Assembly: GCA_048499805.1 (NCBI GenBank)
Contig: JASNZF010000001.1
Location: 372,001-436,000 of the forward strand
Source of the DNA: JAWXBA01 sp048499805
GTDB lineage: Bacteria; Gemmatimonadota; Gemmatimonadetes; Gemmatimonadales; GWC2-71-9
DNA: 64,000 nt
Reading direction: 5' to 3'
This document shows, in pieces, positions 7,899 through 16,955 of this stretch. Position 1 is the stretch's first letter; each line of letters opens with the position of its first letter. The position numbers and the translations under genes were made by a program. The notes below the pieces were generated by a model. That model did no database searches and was not told the DNA's origin. It worked only from the letters and a program-made list of their open reading frames with translations.

Positions 7899-8952
7899 AG
7901 TCGAGCTCCTCCGGGAGCTGGTGGCGATTGCCTCGATCAGCGGGAACGAGGAGCCGGTGGCCCGCTTCGTCGAGGAGCGAGTCCGGAGCTGGGGCCTGGA
8001 CGTCGTCCGCGACGACACTGGGGTCAAGGTCACGGTCACCGGGACCCGGCCCGGCCGCACCCTGGCCCTGCTGTCGCACCTCGATGTCGTCCCCCCCGGG
8101 GACGGCTGGACCCGCGATCCGTTCCTGCCGGTCATCGAGGGGGGCAAGCTGTACGGCCGCGGGTCCGGCGATGCCAAGGCATCGGTGGCGACGATGCTGC
8201 TCGCCGCCCGCGACCTTGCCGCCCGGCGGGACGCCTTTGGGGGGCGCCTCCTGGTCCTCCTGGGGTATGGGGAGGAGACCAAGGACACCACCATGGGGCG
8301 GGCGGTCGAGTCGGTGGGCGCCATCGACGGCGCGGTGGTGGGCGAGCCCACCAACCTCGATGTTGCGGTGGCGCAGCGTGGCCTGATGATGGCCGACCTG
8401 GTCGCCCGCGGCGACCAGCGTCACGCCGGCTACGCCGCCCAGGACGGGGAGTTCACCAATGCAATCACCGCCATGGCTGCCGACCTGGTCCGGCTCGACG
8501 GCCTGGTGGCCGAGCGGACCCACCCGGTCCTTGGGGTCACCACCGTCACCCCGACGATGATCACCGCCGGGGTGAGCCGCAACGTGACCCCGCCGGTGGC
8601 GCGCACCGTCCTCGACATCCGGAGCACCCCGGCCTGGACGCACGAGGAACTCGAGGAGCAGCTTGCCGCGCGGCTCGACTCCGAGGTGGTGGTGACCTCG
8701 AAGCGGCTGGTCCCGTGCGAGACGCCGGCGGAGTCCGCGGTCCTGGCCGCCGCCCGGGTCGCCCGGCCGACGCTGGCCACCTTCGGCAGCCCCACCTGCA
8801 GCGACTGGGTCTTCGTGCGGCACCTTGATGCCATCAAGGTCGGCCCGGGCACCAGCCGCCGGTCGCACACCCCCGACGAGGCGGTGGACCTGGACGAAGT
8901 GGTCGCCGCCCGGCCCTTCTATGCCGCCCTGGCGCTGGAGTACCTGCGATGA
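7876..8952 (+). CDS. argE: M20 deacylase, probable N-acylcitrulline (or acylornithine) deacylase
   Basis: Metal-dependent amidohydrolase that removes the acyl group. Because carbamoylation here happens on acylornithine, the expected substrate is N-acylcitrulline, as for the Xanthomonas enzyme. The 358-residue protein shows the M20 ligands: LLSHLDVVPPGDGW (His, Asp), GRGSGDAKASVATM (bridging Asp), LLGYGEETKDTTMG (catalytic Glu pair) and KVGPGTSRRSHTPDEAV near the C-terminus. The reading frame contains no ATG near its start. I place initiation at TTG 7876, after GAAAGGAAAAGG, inside the argB end. It is coupled to argH by an ATGA overlap. Confidence 0.9.
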   Translation: MASTWPTEVELLRELVAIASISGNEEPVARFVEERVRSWGLDVVRDDTGVKVTVTGTRPGRTLALLSHLDVVPPGDGWTRDPFLPVIEGGKLYGRGSGDAKASVATMLLAARDLAARRDAFGGRLLVLLGYGEETKDTTMGRAVESVGAIDGAVVGEPTNLDVAVAQRGLMMADLVARGDQRHAGYAAQDGEFTNAITAMAADLVRLDGLVAERTHPVLGVTTVTPTMITAGVSRNVTPPVARTVLDIRSTPAWTHEELEEQLAARLDSEVVVTSKRLVPCETPAESAVLAAARVARPTLATFGSPTCSDWVFVRHLDAIKVGPGTSRRSHTPDEAVDLDEVVAARPFYAALALEYLR

Positions 8953-10331
8953 GTCCCCGCCGACCCGATACGCTCTGGAGCCCGTCCGTTCCCGTCGATG
9001 CGGCGATGCTGGCCTACACCGTCGGCAACGACCGCGAGGTCGACCGCGAACTCCTACCCTGGGACGTGCTCGGCAGCCTCGGCCACGTCGAGGGGCTCCA
9101 TCGCTCGGGCCTGCTCTCGGATGGCGAGCATCGCCGGCTCCGGTCCGGCCTGCGGGCGGCGTGGCGCGCGGTCCAGGACGGGACCCTGCAGATCGGCCCG
9201 CAGCACGAGGATGCCCACAGTGCGGTGGAGATGTGGCTGACCGAACGCGTGGGCACGGTGGGCCAGAAGCTGCACACCGGACGGTCGCGCAACGACCAGG
9301 TCACGGTGGACCTGCGGCTCTGGCTCAAGGACCGCACCCTGGCGCTCCACGCCGCCGCTGGTGCGGTGGTCGAGGCACTGCTGGGGTTCGCTGCGACCCA
9401 TCGGCGCGTGCTCCTGCCCGGATACACCCACACCCGCCGAGCGATGCCGTCCTCGATGGGGCTCTGGGCGGCGGCGTACGCGGAGGGGCTCCTCGACGGG
9501 ATGGAGTCGCTCCCCGGGCTCTGGGCCCGGATCGATCGCTCGCCGCTTGGCAGCGCCGCCGGCTACGGCGTGCCGCTCCCCCTCGACCGCGAGGCAACCG
9601 CCAAGGCGCTTGGCTTTGGGGGGATCGACCACAACGTGGCGACGGTGCAGAACGGGCGGGGCAAGCTCGAGGCGGCGACCCTGTTCTGGTGCACCGAGCT
9701 GGCGCATGAGATCGGCCGGCTCTCCGCCGACGCGATCCTCTTCAGTGCGGACGAGTATGGGTACCTGGTGCTGCCCGCCGACCTGGCCACCGGCTCCAGT
9801 ATCATGCCCCAGAAGCGCAATCCCGACCTGTTCGAGCTCACCCGGGCCCGGGCCGCCGCGCTCGAGGGGGACCTGGCCACCGTCCTGGCCCTGAAGGCCA
9901 AGCTGACGGGGGGGTATCACCGTGACTTCCAGCTCCTCAAGGAGCCCCTCTTCCGCGGCGTTGCCTCCACCCGGGCCATGCTGGCAATGCTTGCGCTCGC
10001 CGTTCCGCGGCTCGGCGTCGATGCCGACCGCTGTCGCGCGGCCCTCTCGGGGGACGCCCTGGTCACCGACGAGGCGCTGCGCCGGGTCGAGATGGGGGAG
10101 CCGTTCCGCGCGGCCTACCGCGCCGTCGCGGCGGAGTACAAGGCGGGCGCCAGCTTTCCCGACCCGGGTGTCGCGGCGCTGCTGGCCCGGCGACGCTCCG
10201 CCGGTGGTGTCGGCAACCTCGGCCTGCCCACGGTGCGGGGGAGGCTCCGGGCAGCTCGCGCCTGGCAGCACCGTGTGGCGGGGCGCTTCAACGCAGCCAT
10301 GGCACGCCTGGCCGGTCGGGGCACCGCATGA
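8949..10331 (+). CDS. argH: Argininosuccinate lyase
   Basis: Last step of arginine synthesis, cleaving argininosuccinate to arginine and fumarate. The 460-residue fumarase/aspartase-superfamily protein has EDAHSAVEMWLTERVG, HTGRSRNDQVTVDLRLW, LPGYTHTRRAMPSSMG and the signature loop TGSSIMPQKRNPD with the catalytic serine. The start overlaps the argE stop (ATGA), and its own stop overlaps the argR start in the same way, so the last genes are tightly coupled. Confidence 0.96.
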   Translation: MSPRRPDTLWSPSVPVDAAMLAYTVGNDREVDRELLPWDVLGSLGHVEGLHRSGLLSDGEHRRLRSGLRAAWRAVQDGTLQIGPQHEDAHSAVEMWLTERVGTVGQKLHTGRSRNDQVTVDLRLWLKDRTLALHAAAGAVVEALLGFAATHRRVLLPGYTHTRRAMPSSMGLWAAAYAEGLLDGMESLPGLWARIDRSPLGSAAGYGVPLPLDREATAKALGFGGIDHNVATVQNGRGKLEAATLFWCTELAHEIGRLSADAILFSADEYGYLVLPADLATGSSIMPQKRNPDLFELTRARAAALEGDLATVLALKAKLTGGYHRDFQLLKEPLFRGVASTRAMLAMLALAVPRLGVDADRCRAALSGDALVTDEALRRVEMGEPFRAAYRAVAAEYKAGASFPDPGVAALLARRRSAGGVGNLGLPTVRGRLRAARAWQHRVAGRFNAAMARLAGRGTA

Positions 10332-10786
10332 AGGGGGATCGCCGACAGCGGCAACTCAAGATCTTGGAGATGATCTCGACCCATCGGATCCAGACCCAGG
10401 AGGAGTTGGCGGACGCGCTGGCCCGCGAGGGCTGGGAGGTGACCCAGTCCTCGGTGAGCCGTGACGTCGCGGCGCTGCGGCTGGTCAAGGTGGATGGCGC
10501 CTACCAGCGCGCGGTTCCCGTCGCCCCGACAGACGTCTCGCCCGACGAACTGCGGATCGCCGAGGGAGTCCTCACGGTGGAGACCGCGGGCGAGGCGTTG
10601 ATCGTGCTCCACACCCCCCCCGGCGAGGCCAACCGGGTCGGGGTCGCGTTGGACCGCCTGGCCTGGCCCGACCTGCTCGGCACCATCGCCGGCGATGACA
10701 CCATCTTCCTCGCGGTCCGGAATCGCGGCGCCCAGCAGCGCCTCGCCTGTGAACTGCGGCGGCTGGTGGGCGCCGACCCCGTTTGA
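10328..10786 (+). CDS. argR: Arginine repressor
   Basis: Hexameric arginine-responsive DNA-binding regulator. The 152-residue protein has an N-terminal winged helix (RQLKILEMI, TQEELADALAREGWEVTQSSVSRDVAALRLVKV). Its C-terminal oligomerisation/arginine-binding domain carries PGEANRVGVALD and LLGTIAGDDTIFLAVR. It is the final gene of the operon and starts in an ATGA overlap with argH. A near-ideal ARG box lies over the argG promoter at 1331-1344, so autoregulation of the whole operon is likely. Confidence 0.95.
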   Translation: MKGDRRQRQLKILEMISTHRIQTQEELADALAREGWEVTQSSVSRDVAALRLVKVDGAYQRAVPVAPTDVSPDELRIAEGVLTVETAGEALIVLHTPPGEANRVGVALDRLAWPDLLGTIAGDDTIFLAVRNRGAQQRLACELRRLVGADPV

Positions 10787-10925
10787 CTTGGGGCCAAGCC
10801 CCGCGCAGCTTCCCGAAGCGTCATCGCCGGTGCGATGCCGTGCCTGTCCCAGACCATTCCCAGGCGATCTCACCTCCTCCTGCCGACCAGGAGTCGCCTG
10901 ACCTTCACCCCACACCCAGGTCTCC

Positions 10926-12914
10926 ATGGCGCCCTGGTCCTGTCGCCGGACATCGACCCCCGGCGTGGCGGCCCTCCTTCTGGTCGGCCTGTCGGGATGC
11001 CAACCGGCCCGCCAGGCCCTGGAGGGCGGTGCGGGTGGTCGCGTCGAGTGGCCCTCCTATGGTGGTGATGCCGGGGGCCTGAAATACTCGCCGGCCCGGC
11101 AGATCACTCCGGGCAATGTCGGTTCGCTTCGCCCCCTCTGGGAGTGGCGACCTGGCGACACCGGACCCAGGCTCACCGACGCCGGTGAACCGGTGGCCCA
11201 GGGGGCCTTCGAGACGACCCCGGTCATGCTCGGCGACACCCTCTACTTCACGACCCCCTTCGTCGGTGCCGTCGCGGTGGATGCCCACTCCGGCGCGGAG
11301 ATCTGGCGCTACGAGTCCGAGGCCTGGCGCTGGGGGGAGCCGGGCGGGACGCTCAACTTCGTCCACCGCGGCCTGGCGGTCTGGACCGGGGAGACGGGCC
11401 GTCGCCTGCTGCTGCCGAGCCGGTGGCGGCTGGTTGCCCTCGACGCCGCCACGGGGCGGCCCGTACCGGGATTCGGTGTCGACGGGATCGTGGATCTTTC
11501 CATCGACCTTCGCTGGCCAGTCAATCCCCGCCATCTCTTCAACACCTCCCCCCCGACCGTCTTTCAGGACATCGTGATCGTGGGGAGCGCGGTGTCGGAC
11601 GCCCTGATCCACCCGCGGGATCCCCCGGGAGATGTCCGAGCCTTCGATGTGAGGACCGGGCGCCTCCTCTGGCGGTGGGAGCCGGTGCCGCGAGCGGGGC
11701 AGCTGGGTGCGGAGACCTGGGACTCCACCGGGCGCGAGAATACCGGCCACCTCAATGTCTGGACCCCGATGACCGTCGACACGGCGCGAGGACTGGTCTA
11801 CCTCCCCGTCAGCACGCCGAGCAACGACTGGTATGGCGGACAGCGGCCGGGGGACAACCTCTTCGCGGAGTCGCTCGTCTGCCTCGATGCCCGCACCGGA
11901 CGGATGGTGTGGTATCGGCAGTTGGTCCACCACGGCCTCTGGGACTACGACCCGCCAGCTCCCCCCAACCTGGTGACCATCCAGCAGGACGGACGCCAGC
12001 GCGATGTGGTGGTGCTACCGGGAAAGACCGGCTTCCTGTACGTCTTCGACCGGGTAAGTGGTGAGCCGGTGTGGCCCCTGGAGGAACGGCCGGTTCCCGC
12101 GAGCGATGTCCCCGGGGAGCAGGCGGCCCCGACCCAGCCCTTCCCCGCCTGGCCACCGCCATTCTCCCGGCAGGGGGTCACCCCCGATGACCTGGTCGAC
12201 TTCACCCCCGAGATCCGTGCCCTGGCCACCGCGGCCACCAGCGGATACCGGTTCGGGCCGATCTTCACGCCTCCCTCCCTGGAGGGAACCATCGTGATGC
12301 CGGGGTGGCGCGGTGGGGCGGGGTGGGGGGGCGGGGCGGTCGATCCCGAGGCCCAGGTCATCTATGTCAAGGCGAGCAACCTGCCAACCCTTGGCCGTCT
12401 CGTGCCCCGGGCTCCCGACGCGTCGGGCAGCCCATCCACCTTTGTGCTGGATCCCGATCGCCCGCGCCTGGAGATCGTCGCACCCGGGCCCCGCTCCTGG
12501 CTGCCACCGTTTCGTCGCCGTCCGGTCTACCTTCCGGTCCTCAAACCTCCGTATGGCACGCTGACGGCGATCGACCTGAACTCCGGGGAGCATCGCTGGC
12601 AGGTCCCCCTGGGCGACGAACCGGCGATCAGCCAGCTCCGTCCCCGAGGGTACCCCGATCGCGGCCCGGTCGGGACGGCGGGGCCGGCAGGAGGGATGGT
12701 GACGGCGGGCGGGCTGGTCTTCATTACCGGGGGCGGCAGCACCCTGTATGCGATGAACAGCCGGGATGGTGCGGTGGCCTGGAGCTGGGACCTTGGGGCG
12801 AGGGCGCTCTCGAATCCCATGACCTACCAGACGGCGGCGGGACACCAGGTCGTGGTTGTTGCGGTCGGCGCCGGCGCGGGGATCCGGTTGCAGGCCTTTG
12901 CCCTCCCCCGGTAG
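10926..12914 (+). CDS. PQQ-dependent dehydrogenase-like beta-propeller lipoprotein
   Basis: 662-residue exported quinoprotein-family protein, probably periplasmic and lipid-anchored: the signal peptide ends in LLLVGLSGC. Eight-bladed propeller tryptophan-docking repeats are spread through it, for example VAVDAHSGAEIWRYES, LVALDAATGRPVPGFG, VRAFDVRTGRLLWRWEP and LTAIDLNSGEHRWQVPLG. Its order resembles membrane glucose dehydrogenase-like enzymes, with GLWDYDPPAPPNLV matching the WDxD region of that group. I cannot identify the substrate. No c-type heme motif is fused to it. The 139 bases before it hold no clear gene or terminator. The gene is followed closely by the kelch gene on the same strand. 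Confidence 0.85.
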   Translation: MAPWSCRRTSTPGVAALLLVGLSGCQPARQALEGGAGGRVEWPSYGGDAGGLKYSPARQITPGNVGSLRPLWEWRPGDTGPRLTDAGEPVAQGAFETTPVMLGDTLYFTTPFVGAVAVDAHSGAEIWRYESEAWRWGEPGGTLNFVHRGLAVWTGETGRRLLLPSRWRLVALDAATGRPVPGFGVDGIVDLSIDLRWPVNPRHLFNTSPPTVFQDIVIVGSAVSDALIHPRDPPGDVRAFDVRTGRLLWRWEPVPRAGQLGAETWDSTGRENTGHLNVWTPMTVDTARGLVYLPVSTPSNDWYGGQRPGDNLFAESLVCLDARTGRMVWYRQLVHHGLWDYDPPAPPNLVTIQQDGRQRDVVVLPGKTGFLYVFDRVSGEPVWPLEERPVPASDVPGEQAAPTQPFPAWPPPFSRQGVTPDDLVDFTPEIRALATAATSGYRFGPIFTPPSLEGTIVMPGWRGGAGWGGGAVDPEAQVIYVKASNLPTLGRLVPRAPDASGSPSTFVLDPDRPRLEIVAPGPRSWLPPFRRRPVYLPVLKPPYGTLTAIDLNSGEHRWQVPLGDEPAISQLRPRGYPDRGPVGTAGPAGGMVTAGGLVFITGGGSTLYAMNSRDGAVAWSWDLGARALSNPMTYQTAAGHQVVVVAVGAGAGIRLQAFALPR

Positions 12915-12960
12915 GCGTTGGATGAGCGATCGAGGGTTCACCTAGTGTACGGGAGCAGGC

Positions 12961-14952
12961 ATGCGTCGCGATCGCGTACCAACAGGCACTTCGCCGCGGG
13001 CTGCGCGCTGGCCGTGGCTCGCGTTGGTGCTGGTGGCGGCCAGCGGCGGGGCGTGGATCGGTGCCGAGGTCACCCGCCGGTGGCCGCTGGTGGCCGCGGA
13101 GCGCTTCCTCGAGCGCTTCTCGCTCACCCTGCGGCCGATCGATCCGTGGCAGTTCCGCGCCCGGGTCGAGACGCCGCGCTCCGAGGCGATCACCGCCACG
13201 CTGGGTGATCGCGTGTTCGTGTTCGGTGGCTTTCACAACGCGGAACTCCAGGGCACGGCGCGCGTGGATGTGTATGACGCCGCCGCCAATCGCTGGCAAC
13301 GCCTCGGCGACATGCCGGTCCCCCTCACCCATGCCAACGCCGTCGTGCGGGCCGGGGAGATCTGGATCGTCGGGGGGTTCGTCGGAGACCATCCGGGGCC
13401 GGCGACCGACCAGGCGTGGCGCTATGACCCCGGCGCGGATCGTTGGCACCCGGGTCCTCCCCTGCCAGAGCCCCGCGGCGGGGGCGGGTTGGCGCTGGCG
13501 CCGGATGGGGCCCTCCACTACTACGGTGGCTGGCTCCCCGATCGCCGGACCGATTCTCCGGATCATTGGCGGCTTGGCCCGGGCGACTCGACTTGGACCG
13601 CGGTCGCGCCCCTCCCCATGCCGCGCGGGCACATGGGCACAGCGACCGTAGCGGGCCACCTCTACGCGGTGGGCGGAACGGTTCGGCACGACCCCAACCC
13701 CGAGGATGTGGACGCGGTGCACCGGTATGATCCCCGGACCGACACTTGGGAAGAGGTGCGCGCCCTTCCCCTGCCGCTGTCCCACACGGAGCCGGGCACC
13801 TTCGAGTTCGGGGGGAGGCTGTACGTGGTCGGCGGGCGATCGATTCCCACCGGGCAGTGGGGCACCCCGGATGTCTGGGAATATGACCCCGGGTCGGATG
13901 TGTGGACCCGGCCCCTGGGCATGCCGCGAGGGCTCTTCGCGCCAGTGGCAACCGTCGTCCGGGGGGAGCTGTTCCTGGCCATGGGTGGGGAGGAGGGGAC
14001 CAATCCCCGCAACCACCAGAGTTGGGCGGCACCCCTGCAGGAACCGTGGCGACGGATCGTCGACCTCCCGGTACCGGTGGGTGAGGTGGCCGGCGGCGTG
14101 ATCGGGGACCGCCTGTACCTGGTGGGGCAGGGGTCGAACGCCACCCTGGTGCTGGACCTCGTGCAGGGATCCTGGCGGCCCGTGGGCGAGGCCACCCAGC
14201 GCCCGGTGGCCGGACACCACCACGCCGCCGAGGTGTTCGGGGGCGAGTGGTACCTCCTCGGTGGCCTCCGCGCCCGAAGCCTCGACTACGTCCAGGTCTA
14301 CTCCCCCATCACCAATCGCTGGCGCCTGGGACCGCCGATGCCGTTTCCAACCGGGTCGGCGGCATCCGCCGTGATCGGGTCGTACATCTACGTCGCGGGC
14401 GGGGTGGTAGATGACACGACCACTCGCCAGGCGGCCCGCCTCGATCCGATCGCCGGTACCTGGAGCCCGATTGCACCGATGCCCCTTGCCAGGAATCACG
14501 TGGCGTCGGCCACCGATGGCCGGCGATGGTACCTGTTTGGCGGGCGGGGCCCGGGCAGCGGAGACGCGAACCAGGTGGCCAATGGTTTCGCCGAGGTGCA
14601 GGTCTACGATCCCGAGACCGACAGCTGGACCGTGAGCGGCATCGGGGAAGGGGCTCCGTTGCCGCTCCCCCAGGCGCGGGGCGGAATGGGCAAGGCGGTC
14701 TATGCCAACGGCGAGTTCTATGTGCTGGGTGGGGAGACCCTCGATGGCGATGGTGCAGAGGCCGGCAGGGTGTACTCTCGAGTCGACATCTATGACCCCG
14801 TGGCCAACCAATGGCGGGCGGGCCCCCGGATGCCGACTCCTCGCCATGGGATCTTTCCGCTCAGGTACGGCTCCTCAATCTGGGTGGCAGGTGGGGGCAT
14901 TCGGGCGGGTGGGTCCGCCTCCACGGTGGTCGAGGTCCTCACCATGCCGTGA
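12961..14952 (+). CDS. Membrane-anchored kelch-repeat protein
   Basis: 663-residue protein with an N-terminal membrane segment (about residues 18-35, WLALVLVAASGGAWIGAEV), probably an uncleaved anchor or signal. About twelve kelch repeats follow, recognisable by the pattern of a Gly pair, a Tyr-Asp 'YDP' and a Trp, for example VFVFGGFHN, VYDAAANRW, LYVVGGRSIP, YDPGSDVW, IYVAGGVVD and FYVLGGETLD. That number would make two six-bladed propellers. The start is preceded by GGGAGCAGG. No catalytic residues are visible, so a binding or structural role outside the cytoplasm is most likely. Confidence 0.85.
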   Translation: MRRDRVPTGTSPRAARWPWLALVLVAASGGAWIGAEVTRRWPLVAAERFLERFSLTLRPIDPWQFRARVETPRSEAITATLGDRVFVFGGFHNAELQGTARVDVYDAAANRWQRLGDMPVPLTHANAVVRAGEIWIVGGFVGDHPGPATDQAWRYDPGADRWHPGPPLPEPRGGGGLALAPDGALHYYGGWLPDRRTDSPDHWRLGPGDSTWTAVAPLPMPRGHMGTATVAGHLYAVGGTVRHDPNPEDVDAVHRYDPRTDTWEEVRALPLPLSHTEPGTFEFGGRLYVVGGRSIPTGQWGTPDVWEYDPGSDVWTRPLGMPRGLFAPVATVVRGELFLAMGGEEGTNPRNHQSWAAPLQEPWRRIVDLPVPVGEVAGGVIGDRLYLVGQGSNATLVLDLVQGSWRPVGEATQRPVAGHHHAAEVFGGEWYLLGGLRARSLDYVQVYSPITNRWRLGPPMPFPTGSAASAVIGSYIYVAGGVVDDTTTRQAARLDPIAGTWSPIAPMPLARNHVASATDGRRWYLFGGRGPGSGDANQVANGFAEVQVYDPETDSWTVSGIGEGAPLPLPQARGGMGKAVYANGEFYVLGGETLDGDGAEAGRVYSRVDIYDPVANQWRAGPRMPTPRHGIFPLRYGSSIWVAGGGIRAGGSASTVVEVLTMP

Positions 14953-15044
14953 TCCGGGTGCCAGCCCGCAATGCGAGGTGATCGACGGGCCGGCAGCCAG
15001 CGGGCAGCAGCGCCCTGCCGTTGGGGGGCGTTGGGGTCAGTGGC

Positions 15045-16088
15045 TCAGCGCGCCGCGGGGCCGAGGGGACGGCCGTAGCGTACAGCGGTGATCTCGGCCA
15101 GGATCGCGAGGGCGATCTCCGCGGGCTCCCTTCCCCCAAGGTCCAGGCCGATCGGTCCGTGCAGGCGCGCCACCTCTTCCGCGGAGAACCCCTCGCGGAG
15201 CAATCGGGCCCGCCGCTCCGCCTGGGTCTTCCTGCTGCCGATCGCCCCGATGTACCCCGCCGGCGACCGCAGCGCGAGCTCCAGCGCCGGTTCATCAAAC
15301 TTGGGGTCATGCGAGAGGACGCAGATCGCGGTGGCCCCGGTCACCTCGACCTTGGCGAAGGCCTCGGCTGGCCAGTCGAGCAACAGCGTGTCCGCGTCGG
15401 GAAAACGCTCGCGGGTGAGGAATCCCTCCCGCCCATCGGCGACGACAATGCGATACCCGAGCGGGCGGGCCAGGCGCGTCAACTCGGCCGCGATGTGCAC
15501 TCCCCCGATCAGGAAGAGCACGGGCCGGCGGGGCAGCACCTCAAGGAAGATCTCGCGGGCCTCCGTGCCCGTGCCGATGCTGGTGGTCCGGCTCTGCAGG
15601 GCACCGAGCGCGGCCAGGGCGGCCTCCCGGGCCTCGGTCATGATCCCCATGGGGAAGCCGTCGAGCGGCCGCGCGGTCCCGTCCTCCCCGATGAGCAGCG
15701 CCGAGCCCAGGCCGGGTCCGGCGATGACCGTGGCGAGGACGTGTCCCGCCTCGGTACGCGCGGCGTCCAGCCACTCTGGACGCACCTTCGGCTCCACCAG
15801 GACCTGGATCGTGCCGCCACAGGCCAGCCCGACCTCCCAGGCCTGCTCGTGGGAGACCGTCCACGTGATCGTGCGGGGTGCCTGGGTGCGAACCGCCTCG
15901 ACAATCGCCTCCACGGTGGCACCCTCTACGCACCCCCCGGAGACCGAGCCGGCCATCGCTCCGGAGGCCGTGGCCACCAGGCAGGCGCCGGGTCCGCGGG
16001 GCGCCGAGCCCCAGACGCCGGTGACCACCGCGCGCCCAATGGGGCCATTCGCCTGGAGTCGGTCGTACTCGTACAGCAGGTCTCGCAT
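15045..16088 (-). CDS. xdhC: XdhC/CoxF-family molybdenum cofactor maturation protein
   Basis: 347-residue member of the XdhC family, which delivers the sulfurated molybdenum cofactor to xanthine dehydrogenase-type enzymes. The N-terminal domain has the family motif SVSGGCVEGATVEA. The C-terminal Rossmann domain has LFLIGGVHIAAEL, ICVLSHDPKFDEPAL, AGYIGAIGSRKT and HGPIGLDLGGREPAEIALAILAEI. It follows the MobA-like gene by 9 bases, a pairing common in molybdenum hydroxylase clusters. No dehydrogenase subunits lie in this window. The ATG has no Shine-Dalgarno sequence but has TAGATT six bases upstream. Confidence 0.9.
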   Translation of the reverse strand: MRDLLYEYDRLQANGPIGRAVVTGVWGSAPRGPGACLVATASGAMAGSVSGGCVEGATVEAIVEAVRTQAPRTITWTVSHEQAWEVGLACGGTIQVLVEPKVRPEWLDAARTEAGHVLATVIAGPGLGSALLIGEDGTARPLDGFPMGIMTEAREAALAALGALQSRTTSIGTGTEAREIFLEVLPRRPVLFLIGGVHIAAELTRLARPLGYRIVVADGREGFLTRERFPDADTLLLDWPAEAFAKVEVTGATAICVLSHDPKFDEPALELALRSPAGYIGAIGSRKTQAERRARLLREGFSAEEVARLHGPIGLDLGGREPAEIALAILAEITAVRYGRPLGPAAR

Positions 16089-16097
16089 GGAACAAAT

Positions 16098-16670
16098 CTA
16101 GTCGGGGCGATCCCTCAGTGACCCGAGGTCCTCCGGTGTGTCGACATCGGGGTTGTCACCGGCCATCGGCACATCCACCATGGGGACGCCAAGGTGCGCC
16201 ACGTTTCGAAACCCCTGGCCGGATTCGGCCAGGTGCCACCACTGGGCCGGAACCACGACCGGGTGCCCGGGCACCGCCGGGTCCGACGCATAGGAAGCCC
16301 GCACGACCGCATCCGGGTATCGCCCTGCGGCATGGAGGATGCGTTCGACTGCGTCGATCCGGAGAAGCGGCTGGTCGCCGAGCACCAGCAACGCAGCGTC
16401 GTACCCCGTGGCCGCACGGAGGCCCAGCCGGATCGAACTGTTGAGGCTGGGCAAAGGGTCCGTGTGGTGCACCGGTTCTGCCCCGAGGTCCTGGGACAGC
16501 GCGGCCAACTCCCGCCCGCCAGCAGGGAGCACCACGACGACCTTGCTGATCAACCCGGCGCGTTGGGCCTGGGCGAGCACCTCGAGTGGATGGGACAGCA
16601 GCGGGCGGCCGCGGAAGTCGGCCAGCAGCTTCGGACCACCAAACCGGGTGGCCTGGCCCGCTGCCAGCAT
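16098..16670 (-). CDS. MobA/MocA-like nucleotidyltransferase
   Basis: Nucleotidyltransferase of the MobA-like NTP transferase family, probably CTP or GTP transfer to molybdopterin (MocA-like) given xdhC next to it. The 190 residues contain MLAAGQATRFGGPKLLADFRG (nucleotide loop) and LLVLGDQPLL (metal-binding Asp). A PGHPVVVP motif and a C-terminal NPDVDTPEDL complete the pattern. The ATG at 16670 puts the glycine loop almost at the very N-terminus. In-frame sequence upstream encodes PECCAI before it, and a CTG at 16709 has GGAGGGG seven bases ahead. The true start may therefore be that CTG. Confidence 0.85.
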   Translation of the reverse strand: MLAAGQATRFGGPKLLADFRGRPLLSHPLEVLAQAQRAGLISKVVVVLPAGGRELAALSQDLGAEPVHHTDPLPSLNSSIRLGLRAATGYDAALLVLGDQPLLRIDAVERILHAAGRYPDAVVRASYASDPAVPGHPVVVPAQWWHLAESGQGFRNVAHLGVPMVDVPMAGDNPDVDTPEDLGSLRDRPD

Positions 16671-16753
16671 GATCGCGCAACACTCCGGGACCTGCTCAGG
16701 GTGTGTCAGCGGCAGTCCCCTCCGGCGTCCTGTTCCTGATGGGCCGGTTCGAT

Positions 16754-16759
16754 TATTCT
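16754..16759 (+). promoter_or_regulatory. -10 box of the tRNA-Asn gene
   Basis: TATTCT lies 12 bases upstream of the mature tRNA 5' end in an otherwise GC-rich region. The -35 match is weak. Confidence 0.45.
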
Positions 16760-16771
16760 ACCCGGCCGCAG

Positions 16772-16844
16772 TGGGGTGTAGCTCAATTGGCAGAGCGTCC
16801 GGCTGTTAACCGGAAGGTTGCAGGTTCGAAGCCTGCCGCCCCAG
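16772..16844 (+). tRNA. tRNA-Asn (GTT anticodon)
   Basis: 73-base cloverleaf without encoded CCA. The acceptor arm pairs TGGGGTG with CGCCCCA including one G-T pair. The D-arm has GTAGCTCAATTGGCAGAGC. The anticodon loop carries GTT at 16805-16807, and the T-arm has GGTTCGAAGCC. The discriminator is G. Confidence 0.96.
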
Positions 16845-16848
16845 TCCA

Positions 16849-16955
16849 GAAGGGAGAAGGGAGAAGCGAGAAGTAGGGGTGGCACCGGCTTGCGTGGTCC
16901 TGCGCGCTCGCTACATGCTGCCCCGCTGCCCCGCTGCCCCGCTGCCCCTTACCCC
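16849..16955. repeat. Heptad-repeat element E
   Basis: The left part is AGAAGGG-type 7-base units (16849-16870). The right part is four 8-base CTGCCCCG-type units (16919-16947). The arms are not complementary to each other apart from AGGGGT/ACCCCT, so this copy looks decayed or chimeric. The right end contains the TAA stop of the minus-strand HAD gene. The tRNA-Asn ends a few bases before the left end. Confidence 0.6.

Noticed and set aside
14953..15044. Possible terminator between the kelch gene and xdhC
   Set aside because: Only an imperfect CGGGCAG/CTGCCG hairpin without a T tract; not strong enough to list as a feature.
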